Shown: positions 56,890-64,000 of the stretch, one piece after another
How the letters are laid out: every line of letters begins with the position of its first letter
Numbering within the stretch: the first letter of the stretch is position 1
Assembly (NCBI RefSeq): GCF_014158035.1
Contig: NZ_JACFXW010000004.1
Location: 62,001-126,000, forward strand
Source: Rhizobium sp. G21
Lineage (GTDB): Bacteria > Pseudomonadota > Alphaproteobacteria > Rhizobiales > Rhizobiaceae
DNA length: 64,000 nt
Direction: 5' to 3'
Program-made: the position numbers and the translations under genes
Notes under the pieces: model-generated
Told to the model about the DNA's origin: nothing
Database searches by the model: none
Seen by the model: the letters and a program-made list of their open reading frames with translations, nothing else

Positions 56890-56918
56890 TAATCGTAGAC
56901 ATCTTATATCCACGATTA
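56890..56918. promoter_or_regulatory. Operator-like dyad before the Rrf2 redox operon
   Basis: TAATCGT (56890-56896) and ACGATTA (56912-56918) are perfect 7-bp inverted arms around a 15-bp centre (AGACATCTTATATCC). The site lies 11 bp before the Rrf2 start codon and overlaps its GGAG ribosome site region, as expected for an autorepressor. The 29-bp size suits an Rrf2 dimer. Confidence 0.65.
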
Positions 56919-56929
56919 GGAGATGCAAG

Positions 56930-57442
56930 ATGAAACTGAGCGAAGGCGTCGAGCAGGCCATCCACTGCACGGCATTCCTGGCGGGTCTGTCGGAAGACGG
57001 CGTCCTGTCGGCCGCGGCACTTAGCGAACTCCACGGCGTGTCGACGAGCTATCTGCTGAAGCACCTGCAGGCGTTGTCCGGCGCGGGCATCGTTGCAACG
57101 ACGCCGGGACCAAAGGGTGGCTATCGGCTGGCCAAGGCACCGAAGGACATCAGCCTTCTCGACATCGTCCTCGCGGTCGAAGGGCCGGCGCCCGCCTTCC
57201 GATGCGCCGAGATCCGTCAGCGGGGGCCGAACCCTCTGCCGCAGCGCTATTTCACAAAGCCCTGCCAGATCAACGCCGCGATGCTAAAGGCTGAAAAGGC
57301 CTATCGCGCAGAACTCGCCAAGGTATCCGTCGCGGACCTTCTGGCGGATCTCGGCGCAGACGACGACGGCGGTATCGCCGCCCGCGGATGCGCCTTCCTC
57401 GAACTCCACGAACGCAAGACGGGCAATCGCGCCTCGTCATAG
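56930..57442 (+). CDS. Rrf2-family transcriptional regulator
   Basis: 170 aa. HTH and wing: MKLSEGVEQAIHCTAFLAGL, LHGVSTSYLLKHLQALSGAG and TTPGPKGGYRLAKAPKDISL. Two cysteines 23 residues apart (FRCAEIRQRG and FTKPCQIN) differ from the clustered Fe-S type, pointing to thiol redox sensing. A dyad at 56890-56918 is its likely operator. It heads an operon with the NmrA-like reductase, cupin and AhpD-like genes, a common redox or quinone-stress arrangement. Confidence 0.85.
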   Translation: MKLSEGVEQAIHCTAFLAGLSEDGVLSAAALSELHGVSTSYLLKHLQALSGAGIVATTPGPKGGYRLAKAPKDISLLDIVLAVEGPAPAFRCAEIRQRGPNPLPQRYFTKPCQINAAMLKAEKAYRAELAKVSVADLLADLGADDDGGIAARGCAFLELHERKTGNRASS

Positions 57443-57453
57443 GAGAAAGCACC

Positions 57454-58206
57454 ATGACCAAGATGAAGAAGGTCGTCGTCATCGGCGGCACGGGCCTGAT
57501 CGGCTCGAAGGCAGTGAAGCTGCTGCAGGACGCCGGCCACGAAGCCGTCACCGCAAGCTCCCGCACCGGCATCAACGCCTATACCGGAGAAGGACTGGCC
57601 GATGCGCTAGCGGGCGCTGGCGCCGTCATCGACGTGTCGAACATGATGTCGTTCGACAGACAGGCGCTCGTCGACTTCTTCGGCACGTCGAGCCGCAACC
57701 TAACCAGCGCGGAAAAGGCCGCGGGCGTGCGTCATCACGTTGTTTTGTCGATCGTCAACGCCGACCAGCTCGCGGCCAATCCCTATATGGCGGGAAAGCT
57801 GGCGCAGGAAGAGGCGGTGGCATCGTCGGGCCAGGCCTACACCATCGTCCGTGCAACGCAGTTCCACGAGTTCCTCGAGACTCTGGCCGGCGCGTACTCG
57901 GCCAACGGAGTGGTGAAAGTGCCTGACATTGACTTCCAGCCGATCGCAGCCGACGACGTCGCCGCCGCTCTCGTCGAAGCCGCGCTCGGCGAACCGAGGA
58001 ACGGGACGGTGGATCTTGCGGGACCGGAGCGGTCATCGTTCGAATCCTTCATCCGGACGTATCTCGATGCGAAGGGCGACGCCCGACCGGTGCACGCCGA
58101 CGCCTCCGTCGACTACTTTGGCGCGTCCGTCCTCGCAGGCTCTCTTGTTCCCGGCGGAGACTTCATCAAAGGCCGCGTCACGGTCGCCGAATGGCTTAAG
58201 GCATAG
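57454..58206 (+). CDS. NmrA-like NAD(P)-binding oxidoreductase
   Basis: 250 aa Rossmann protein: MKKVVVIGGTGLIGSKAVKL, DALAGAGAVIDVSNMMSFDR, VRHHVVLSIVNADQLAANPY and QAYTIVRATQFHEFLETLAG. It lacks the classical YxxxK pair, as in the atypical SDR (NmrA/HSCARG, quinone reductase 2) group that senses or uses NADPH. ATG 57454 follows AGGAGAAAGCACC, 11 bp after the Rrf2 stop. Probably the main target of that regulator. Confidence 0.85.
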   Translation: MTKMKKVVVIGGTGLIGSKAVKLLQDAGHEAVTASSRTGINAYTGEGLADALAGAGAVIDVSNMMSFDRQALVDFFGTSSRNLTSAEKAAGVRHHVVLSIVNADQLAANPYMAGKLAQEEAVASSGQAYTIVRATQFHEFLETLAGAYSANGVVKVPDIDFQPIAADDVAAALVEAALGEPRNGTVDLAGPERSSFESFIRTYLDAKGDARPVHADASVDYFGASVLAGSLVPGGDFIKGRVTVAEWLKA

Positions 58207-58221
58207 AAGGAGCGCACGATC

Positions 58222-58659
58222 ATGAAGACAATTGCATATGCGGCTGCGGCACTCGCGGCCACCCTTGCCACCGCGTCCGCTCACGATGTCGCTAAGCCAG
58301 GACTAGCCTACGATACGAAGGACGCCAAGGTGACGCTCGTCTACGAGCATCCCCTGCCCGACGTCCCTGGCAAGAGCGTCAAGGGCGTGCTCGTCGAATA
58401 CGGGCCGGGCGGGTACAGCTCCGCTCACACACATGCGAAGTCCGCACTCATCTACGCCACGGTTCTCGAGGGAGCGATCCAGAGTGCCGTCAACGGCGGC
58501 GAGACGAAGACCTTTACCGCCGGTCAGAACTTCACCGAGCTGCCAGGCGACCGCCATGACGTCAGCGCCAATGCCAGCAGGAGTGAGCCGGCGAAGCTGC
58601 TCGCCGTCTTCGTCGTCGATACCGACGACACCGTCCTGACGACGCCGCGCAAGCCATAG
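58222..58659 (+). CDS. Exported cupin-domain protein
   Basis: 145 aa. Signal peptide MKTIAYAAAALAATLATASA, then a single cupin barrel with metal ligands in GGYSSAHTHAKSALIYATVL EG (H, H) and NFTELPGDRHDVSANAS (H). It ends DTDDTVLTTPRKP. Fifteen bases separate it from the preceding stop, with an AAGGAG ribosome site. Small periplasmic cupins of this kind accompany Rrf2/NmrA operons; enzymatic role unknown. Confidence 0.82.
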   Translation: MKTIAYAAAALAATLATASAHDVAKPGLAYDTKDAKVTLVYEHPLPDVPGKSVKGVLVEYGPGGYSSAHTHAKSALIYATVLEGAIQSAVNGGETKTFTAGQNFTELPGDRHDVSANASRSEPAKLLAVFVVDTDDTVLTTPRKP

Positions 58660-58752
58660 CGCTACCTACCAGATCCACCCCTCACCTACCGCACAAGCAA
58701 CGACGGTTTCACCGGCGAACGGAGAACCGCGTCCACAAGAAAGGAAAACAAT

Positions 58753-59199
58753 ATGTCCCGCATGAACTGGTCCGAAGTCGCCCCCGACGGCGCAAAGGCG
58801 CTGTTTGGTGTCCACCACTACGTCACAGCTAAGACGAACCTGCCGGCCGAGCTGATCCACCTCGTCTTTCTGCGCGTGTCGCAGATCAACGGCTGCGCCC
58901 ACTGCATCGACATGCATAGCCGTGATCTGCGCAAGACGATTTCCGTCGACAAAATCGCACTGGTGCCGGTGTGGGACGAGGTGCCTCATCTGTTCAATGA
59001 TCAGGAGCGCGCCGCTCTCGCCTGGGCTGAGGAGGTGACGAATGTCAGCCAGACTCACGCGTCGGACGAAGCTTATGCCGCTGCCGCGGCCGCTTTCGAA
59101 CCCAAGGACCTCGTCGATCTGACGATCACGATCGCCGCGATGAACGCCTTCAACCGACTTGGTGCGCCGTTCCGTCTTCCGGTGGCGGCAAAGGCCTGA
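58753..59199 (+). CDS. AhpD-like carboxymuconolactone decarboxylase-family protein
   Basis: 148 aa. The redox motif CAHC lies in VSQINGCAHCIDMHSRDLRK, the AhpD/YnjA-type pair with the following histidine. Later comes FNDQERAALAWAEEVTNVSQ and LVDLTITIAAMNAFNRLGAP. Such proteins are alkylhydroperoxidase-like reductases. An AAAGGAAAACAAT ribosome site precedes the ATG. Last gene of the Rrf2-led operon, consistent with peroxide or electrophile defence. Confidence 0.87.
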   Translation: MSRMNWSEVAPDGAKALFGVHHYVTAKTNLPAELIHLVFLRVSQINGCAHCIDMHSRDLRKTISVDKIALVPVWDEVPHLFNDQERAALAWAEEVTNVSQTHASDEAYAAAAAAFEPKDLVDLTITIAAMNAFNRLGAPFRLPVAAKA

Positions 59200-59264
59200 T
59201 CGCGTCGCAACGCTCCGAAAGAGCCGACCTGCCGGTCCGTTCGCGGTCCGGCAGGTTGCTCCAA

Positions 59265-60188
59265 CTACAACGGTGACAATACCATTCTCGTCGCCATCTC
59301 CCAAAGACGGAACGCGTTTTCGGGATCGACCGCGTATCTTGCTACCCCCTTGAACGGCCCAGGTCCGCGCTCGTCGACGACTGGGGCTTCCTGACAGTCG
59401 TCGAAATATCTTCCGGAAATGCCCTCCACCAGAGGCGAACCCGCCAGTAGCACCGACGTGGCGGCCCCCTGCTCTATCGTCTTGCGCAGATGCTCAGGCG
59501 TTCGGAGACCGCCGGTGTGTTTCTGAAGACCCGTTGCAATTGCTCCGGGATTGAGCGCATTGGACGTGATGCCGTCGCTGGCCCAGTTCTTGGTGATTCC
59601 GACGGACATCAGGATGCAGGCTGTCTTTGACTGCCCATAGGCAAGCAGCGGATCGTACGGAATGAAGCGGAAGTCCGGATCATCCCAGAATACCGGCGCA
59701 AAGAGGTTGCCGGTCGAGGCGACCGAAACGACACGGGCACCATTTGCCTTGGCCAGATGCGGACGCAGGCCGAGTGCGAGCGCGAAATGCCCCAGGTAGT
59801 TCGTGGCGAACTGCATCTCCCGTCCTTGCGCATTCCGCTGCAATTCCGGAATGGCCATGACACCCGCGTTGTTGACGAGGACGTGCAGAGGCTCGTTCCA
59901 GCTCTCTGCGAATTCCTTCACGGAAGTCAGGTCGGCGAGGTCGAGGCGACGAACGCGAAGGCGGGATTTAGGCATTGCGCGCTTCAGCTCCGCAACAGCC
60001 CTTTCGGCTTCATCCGATCGGCGGGCCGCAATCGTCACAGCCGCGCCTGTTGCGGCGAGAGCGCGGCTCGTCTCCAACCCGATGCCTGCGGCGCCACCGG
60101 TCACAATGACATTCCGGCCGGCAAGGTCGATACCCTCCAATACATCGGCGGCGGTCGACGAGAACCCAAACGGGATGGGTGATGTCAT
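59265..60188 (-). CDS. SDR-family oxidoreductase, retinol dehydrogenase-like
   Basis: 307 aa. NAD(P) site IVTGGAAGIGLETSRALAAT, NNAGVMAIPELQRNAQGREM, serine in RVVSVASTGNLFAP and YxxxK in LLAYGQSKTACILMSVGI. The length and GREMQFATNYLGHFAL motif fit the WWOX/retinol-dehydrogenase-like group. The second ATG (60188) has the better spacing to AAGGAG. Divergent from a LysR gene across 62 bp, its likely regulator. Confidence 0.88.
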   Translation of the reverse strand: MTSPIPFGFSSTAADVLEGIDLAGRNVIVTGGAAGIGLETSRALAATGAAVTIAARRSDEAERAVAELKRAMPKSRLRVRRLDLADLTSVKEFAESWNEPLHVLVNNAGVMAIPELQRNAQGREMQFATNYLGHFALALGLRPHLAKANGARVVSVASTGNLFAPVFWDDPDFRFIPYDPLLAYGQSKTACILMSVGITKNWASDGITSNALNPGAIATGLQKHTGGLRTPEHLRKTIEQGAATSVLLAGSPLVEGISGRYFDDCQEAPVVDERGPGPFKGVARYAVDPENAFRLWEMATRMVLSPL

Positions 60189-60250
60189 GGTCATTCTCCT
60201 TCAGACATTCGGCTTGCCCAAAAGATAAGCACGTGGCATTCGTGAACTAG

Positions 60251-61186
60251 ATGATCACCGTTACACGCAATGATGAGATAATTCGAACAGTCAGCACGCT
60301 CCCACCCGGCGAGCTAGCAGCCTTCCTCGCCGTCGCGGAGCACGGAGGGTTTCGCGCTGCATCACGAACACTCGGCCAGACGCCGTCGGCTCTGAGCCAC
60401 GCGGTCGCTGGACTGGAGAGACGTCTCAAAGTGAAGCTCTTCCACCGTTCGACGAGGAACGTCTCGCTGACAGAGCCTGGGCGGAGACTTGCGGAGCGGC
60501 TCATGCCGGCGCTCAGCGAAATCGGATTGGCGGTCGAGGAACTGCACGAACAGGCCGCTACTCCCTCCGAGCTCGTGCGGATCAACTGCGACACAAATGC
60601 CGCCGAGCAAGTGCTGATGCCGCTGCTGACCCGCTTCATGAAGCTGCAGCCCGCGATGCGGTTTGAGATCCAGTCCGAGGGAAAACTGGTCGACATCGCC
60701 GAAGGAGGTTTCGACTGTGGCGTCCGGGCTGCCGAACTGGTTCCCGGAGAGATGGTTGCGATCCCGATCGGTCCGGATCAGCAGCACATCATCGTGGCGT
60801 CGCCCATCTATCTCGATAATGCGCCTCCCCTCGCAAGCCCCTCGGATCTCTCGCTTCACCAGTGCATCCAGCTCCGGATGGCAGGCGGGTTGATCTATCG
60901 TTGGGAGTTTCAGCGCCGCGGCGAGGAGGTCGTAGTAGCAACGACAGGCAACCTCGTCGTCGACCAGTCCCGACTTCTCCTAGCGGCGGCTTTGGACGGT
61001 TGCGGGCTTGCCTATGTGACGCGGTGGATGGCGGCTGACGCACTCGCGGACGGAAGACTCCGGCAGGTGCTTGCCGAATGGACCCCGCCCTATCCTGGCC
61101 TGTGCCTGTACTACCCGAAACACCGCCATATTGGAGCGGGAATGCGGGCCTTTCTGGACTTTCTGAAGGCCAATCGATCGATCTAA
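60251..61186 (+). CDS. LysR-family transcriptional regulator
   Basis: 311 aa. HTH: LAAFLAVAEHGGFRAASRTL, GQTPSALSHAVAGLERRLKV, KLFHRSTRNVSLTEPGRRL. The effector domain includes GGFDCGVRAAELVPGEMVAI and GLAYVTRWMAADALADGRL. It is of the CrgA/PgrR-like clade. Divergent from the SDR gene, the classic LysR arrangement. Frame intact. Confidence 0.9.
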   Translation: MITVTRNDEIIRTVSTLPPGELAAFLAVAEHGGFRAASRTLGQTPSALSHAVAGLERRLKVKLFHRSTRNVSLTEPGRRLAERLMPALSEIGLAVEELHEQAATPSELVRINCDTNAAEQVLMPLLTRFMKLQPAMRFEIQSEGKLVDIAEGGFDCGVRAAELVPGEMVAIPIGPDQQHIIVASPIYLDNAPPLASPSDLSLHQCIQLRMAGGLIYRWEFQRRGEEVVVATTGNLVVDQSRLLLAAALDGCGLAYVTRWMAADALADGRLRQVLAEWTPPYPGLCLYYPKHRHIGAGMRAFLDFLKANRSI

Positions 61187-61267
61187 GCTCTTGATGGGTT
61201 TTGAACCGACGACCTGTACCTGCGATTGCCAAACGAGAGCCGACGATAATGATGACCAACATTTCCA

Positions 61268-61396
61268 TCTAAAAGTGCCTGCCGCGGGAGGCGAGATGCG
61301 GCAGGCGATCAGAGCAAATGGCTGCCCCATGAAGAGAGGCTTGTGGAGGAGGCTTCGTAAATCGTTTTCAGCCGATGCGGGAGCCTCACTCCGCTT
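61268..61396 (-). ncRNA. Candidate small RNA with alpha-r14-like terminator
   Basis: On the minus strand a CCTCCTCC motif (plus GGAGGAGG near 61345) is followed by a strong hairpin, GCCTGCCGC (61277-61285 on plus) with GCGGCAGGC (61298-61306), and ACTTTT. The stem sequence is identical to that of the small RNA terminator at 35146. Only one anti-SD motif is clear, so it is a weaker candidate; it could instead be just the terminator of an unseen transcript. Confidence 0.35.
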
Positions 61397-62368
61397 TCAT
61401 TTTGCAATCTTGCGATCGAGGAAACTCCTGATCAGCGGAGCCATCTCGTCCAGCTTGTCTTCAAGCGCAAAGTGGCCTGTATCAAGGAGATGGAACTCTG
61501 CATCGGGAAGATCGCGAAGATAGGGATGCGCGCCCTCTTCCGGGAAGATCTTGTCGTTCTTGCCCCAGACGATCAGCGTCGGCGGCTTACGGTCGCGGAA
61601 GAATGCCTGGAACTGCGGATAGAGCGGCAGGTTGGTGCGGTAATCGTAGAACAGGTCGAGCTGGATATCCTTATTGCCTGGCCGGTCGAGCAGCGCCTGG
61701 TCGTGGACCCAGTTGTCGGGGCTGATCCGCGTCAGGTCCTCGACGCCATCGGTATATTGAAACTTGGTCGTCTCCGGCGCGACGAGCACAGAGAGCGCTT
61801 CCCGATCCTTCTTCGCCCCCGACTTCCAGTAGGCGCGGATCGGGTTCCAGAAATCCCGGATGCCTTCGTCATAGGCATTGCCGTTCTGAACGATCATTCC
61901 GGTGACGCGATCCGGGTGCTTGAGCGCTAGCCGGTAGCCAACGGGTGCGCCATAATCCATGAGATACACCGAATATTTGGTAGCGCTGAGCTTGGTCAGC
62001 AGCGTGTCGACGATATCGGCATAGTGGCCGAAGGAATACTCGAACTTGGTGTGATCGGGCGCATCGCTCTGACCGAAGCCCGGATAGTCAGGGGCGATGA
62101 CGCGGTAACGGTCAGCGAGCAGCGGGATCAGGTTGCGGAACATGTGCGACGATGTGGGGAAACCGTGAAGCAGGACGACGACCGGGCCGTCGGCCGGTCC
62201 GGCTTCGCGATAGAAGACGTTGACACCGTCTATTTTCACGGAGCGATAGTGAACTGTTGCAGATTCCTGCAGGGCGATCGCCGGCGTTTCGGCGAAGACC
62301 ACGTTTGCGGGCGTGGTCATAAAGATGCTGGCGGATGCGAAAAGTACGGCGGTAAGAGTACGGGACAT
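61397..62368 (-). CDS. Exported alpha/beta-hydrolase, haloalkane dehalogenase-like
   Basis: 323 aa. Signal peptide (RTLTAVLFASASIFMTTPAN, VVFA), then HGFPTSSHMFRNLIPLLADR, the nucleophile elbow VYLMDYGAPVGYRLALKHPD (D), and the histidine in HLLDTGHFALEDKLDEM. This fits dehalogenase/epoxide-hydrolase-type enzymes with an Asp nucleophile. ATG 62368 follows GAGGAGAACCACA. The frame is open further upstream to 62995, but that part is noncoding or belongs to the LysR gene region. Substrate unknown. Confidence 0.85.
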   Translation of the reverse strand: MSRTLTAVLFASASIFMTTPANVVFAETPAIALQESATVHYRSVKIDGVNVFYREAGPADGPVVVLLHGFPTSSHMFRNLIPLLADRYRVIAPDYPGFGQSDAPDHTKFEYSFGHYADIVDTLLTKLSATKYSVYLMDYGAPVGYRLALKHPDRVTGMIVQNGNAYDEGIRDFWNPIRAYWKSGAKKDREALSVLVAPETTKFQYTDGVEDLTRISPDNWVHDQALLDRPGNKDIQLDLFYDYRTNLPLYPQFQAFFRDRKPPTLIVWGKNDKIFPEEGAHPYLRDLPDAEFHLLDTGHFALEDKLDEMAPLIRSFLDRKIAK

Positions 62369-62703
62369 TGTGGTTCTCCTCAGGAACGGTTGTGGGGGCT
62401 TGTTGCCTGGAGCCAACATCGCTCTTTCAGCTCGGAAGGAGAATGGTCGTATTCGACAAGGGATTATTGCTTCTAGTGATATGAATGCAGTACAACAGTG
62501 ACCATTTGGATGAGCCGCTACGGTGGCGTCGGCGTGGTAAAAGCTGTCCGCAGGATCGTAGCTCAGGGGATCGATTTGCGGTGTTACGATCGCGTTCAGA
62601 AACAGGGATGATTGTCTACTCGAGCGGCGGTGCCACCCAACGAGACGGGGTGCGAAAGCAGTTCGCTCCAAGAGCCTAGGCCTAGCTCGGTGATATCGAG
62701 GGG
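62369..62703. other. Intergenic region upstream of the hydrolase
   Basis: This 335-bp stretch separates the hydrolase start from the end of the LysR gene, both minus strand. It should contain the hydrolase promoter. No gene, clear operator or terminator was recognised. Confidence 0.3.
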
Positions 62704-63593
62704 CTAGTTGAGAAGGCGGTTCTCGCGCAGCCTTGCCGCAGCCATATCGACGAAGGTGCGCACCTTTGCTGGAGCGTGCCGACCCTCCGGATGGAGGATG
62801 TGTATGGGCAAAGGCGGTTCCTCGAATTCGCTGAGGATGATCTGCAGCTCTCCAGCAACGAGAGCTGGGCCGATCTGGTAGTTGAGCACTCTTGTCAGAC
62901 CCCACCCCTCGCGGGCCGACTGGATCGCTGCTTCGTTGGTGTTGCATTGTAAAGCCGCATCCACGGATACTCGCAGATCGTCGCGAAACTTCCACTCTGG
63001 TGAAGCCCAGGCCGCCGTGGAAGCCGCGATACGGTGGTCTTTAAGATCGGCTGGCGATTTCGGAACACCAAAGCGCTCGAAATATTTTGGCGAACCACAC
63101 ATGACTCGACGGACCGTACCAACCTTCACGGCAGAAAGATTAGAGTCGGGGAGATGGCCGATGCGCACAGCGACATCGATGCCTTCCTCAACAATGTTGA
63201 CCGGTCGGTCGATGAACAGTGTCTTTGCCTTCATCGTCGGATAGGTATCGAGGTAATCCGTCACGACCGGAAGAACGTACATCTGCCCGAACAGCGCGGA
63301 CGCGGTTATCGAGAGCGTCCCCGTCGGCGTCGCGTAGGAACCGCCGGCAGCTGCCTCTGCTTCAGCAATATCGGCAAGGATCCGGCGACAGTCTTCAAAA
63401 TAGCGAACCCCGCTTCGGTCATCTTCACCGAGCGGGTGGTCCGCACCAGGAGGCGCGCTCCAATCAGGTCTTCGAGTGACGAAACCGCACGCGTGACAGC
63501 CGGTGCGCTCATGAACATCTGGCGTGCGGTATCCGCGAAACTTTCAGTTTCGGCGACCTTCACAAAGATCCTCATTGCCTGCCAACGATCCAT
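62704..63593 (-). CDS. LysR-family transcriptional regulator (frame broken once)
   Basis: HTH from ATG 63593: DRWQAMRIFVKVAETESFAD, MSAPAVTRAVSSLEDLIGAR, LLVRTTRSVKMTEAG. The effector domain includes YVLPVVTDYLDTYPTMKAKT, NIVEEGIDVAVRIGHLPDSN and GWGLTRVLNYQIGPALVAGE. One C is missing in the run at 63408-63411, right after TEAG; restoring it continues as VRYFEDC and gives 297 codons. A GGGGGAG ribosome site precedes the start. The downstream hydrolase is a possible target. Confidence 0.87.
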
Positions 63594-63659
63594 CCACTCC
63601 CCCAAAAGCACTCGCGTTTCCACGACCCTAAGGGCTTGGAACCAAAGCCTCAAGAGCCT

Positions 63660-63974
63660 CTAACAGAGGATCATGATTGGCGAACGGCAAGCCTGCGAGA
63701 TGCGCTCTATTTCCGCACAGGCTTCCTCGGAAAGACCGGCGCACAGTGCGCGCTGGTGCGTTTCCTGACAAGCATTCAATGCAAGGGATATTGCGATCGA
63801 CGTCTCGAAGTCGAAGCTTGAGCCCCGACGCGCCATGTCCATTTCGGCGCCGGTCATACCAAGTGCACGACCGGCTTCTTCTTGTTTCGCAAACAGTGGC
63901 TTGCTCGCATTGGTTCCGGTGAGAGCCAGTTCTACTGAAAGCCTTATGCGAGCATCGATTGACGAGCTGGCCAT
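63660..63974 (-). CDS. AhpD/CMD-like helical protein without the CxxC motif
   Basis: 104 aa. The layout RLSVELALTGTNASKPLFAK, GRALGMTGAEMDMARRGSSF and ISLALNACQETHQRALCAGL, SEEACAEIERIS resembles carboxymuconolactone decarboxylase-like proteins, but no CxxC pair is present where AhpD has it. ATG 63974 follows AGGAGATGGAAAA. It lies upstream of the LysR gene on the same strand, 66 bp away. Function unknown. Confidence 0.55.
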   Translation of the reverse strand: MASSSIDARIRLSVELALTGTNASKPLFAKQEEAGRALGMTGAEMDMARRGSSFDFETSIAISLALNACQETHQRALCAGLSEEACAEIERISQACRSPIMILC

Positions 63975-64000
63975 TTTTCCATCTCCTGGCTCAGCCGTCT

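Noticed and set aside
55268..57064. A 598-codon open minus-strand frame continuing far upstream of Ada
   Set aside because: The first ~238 codons overlap the SnoaL-like gene in another frame and the Rrf2 gene in antisense, are arginine-rich and have no family similarity. Ada starts at 56350.
61397..62995. Extension of the alpha/beta-hydrolase frame upstream to 62995
   Set aside because: The signal peptide and ribosome site fix the start at 62368; the upstream codons lie in the intergenic region and the LysR gene.

Overview
The window is high-GC, densely coded DNA with the gene families of a Rhizobiales alphaproteobacterium (Rhizobium, Agrobacterium or Ensifer type). Supporting evidence includes a fused MrpAB (Pha-type) antiporter, several Ku/LigD end-joining genes, DUF982 and DUF4112 proteins, an alpha-r14-like small RNA with three anti-Shine-Dalgarno motifs, and a ROSE-like element upstream of an Hsp20 gene. 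Many IS elements, many LysR/Rrf2/XRE regulators and few core genes suggest a plasmid, a chromid or an accessory chromosomal region. No replication origin, rRNA gene or intact tRNA gene was found.

Layout. 0.2-8.8 kb: one giant RTX/VWA/cadherin adhesin (about 2,854 aa once indels are repaired) with an exact 564-bp tandem module. 8.8-13.2 kb: IS nest (IS5 fragment, IS6, IS5, IS110) around the remains of a small-protein operon. 13.5-18.6 kb: DUF2066 protein, CGNR zinc-finger regulator, double GNAT, RibD-like reductase, and an overlapping trio of DnaQ-like exonuclease, unknown protein and 2H phosphoesterase. 19-28.5 kb: SecDF, a small XRE regulator with a tandem operator-like repeat, and the mrpAB-C-D-E-F-G operon. 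28.8-31 kb: two HEPN genes divergent from a trypsin-like protease, a candidate defence module. 31.5-33 kb: two zinc-ribbon proteins and an SRAP protein. 33.2-35.3 kb: SDR, LysR and the small RNA. 35.6-44 kb: DNA end-joining island (LigD, DUF4112, second ligase, two Ku, ExoIII) with DUF982 and Hsp20 genes. 44-49.6 kb: a zinc-ribbon microprotein, an orphan XRE regulator interrupted by IS1182, an ABC-F ATPase and a degenerate cytochrome P460. 49.8-55.3 kb: Tat-exported epoxide hydrolase and a nitric-oxide detoxification operon (NsrR-like Rrf2, globin-DUF1971 fusion, flavohemoglobin, DoxX-like membrane protein). 55.3-64 kb: Ada with a SnoaL-like partner, an Rrf2-controlled redox operon, SDR/LysR pairs, an alpha/beta hydrolase and an AhpD-like protein.

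Quality warning. At least 25 reading-frame breaks occur. Most are single-base deletions next to G or C runs in otherwise well-conserved genes (all of mrpAB, C, D, F and G, both ku genes, ligD, hmp). When the inferred bases are restored, gene lengths become exact multiples of three and the stop/start overlaps are restored. The simplest reading is consensus sequencing error rather than mass pseudogenisation. Such genes are therefore described here as one gene each, with the breakpoint given.
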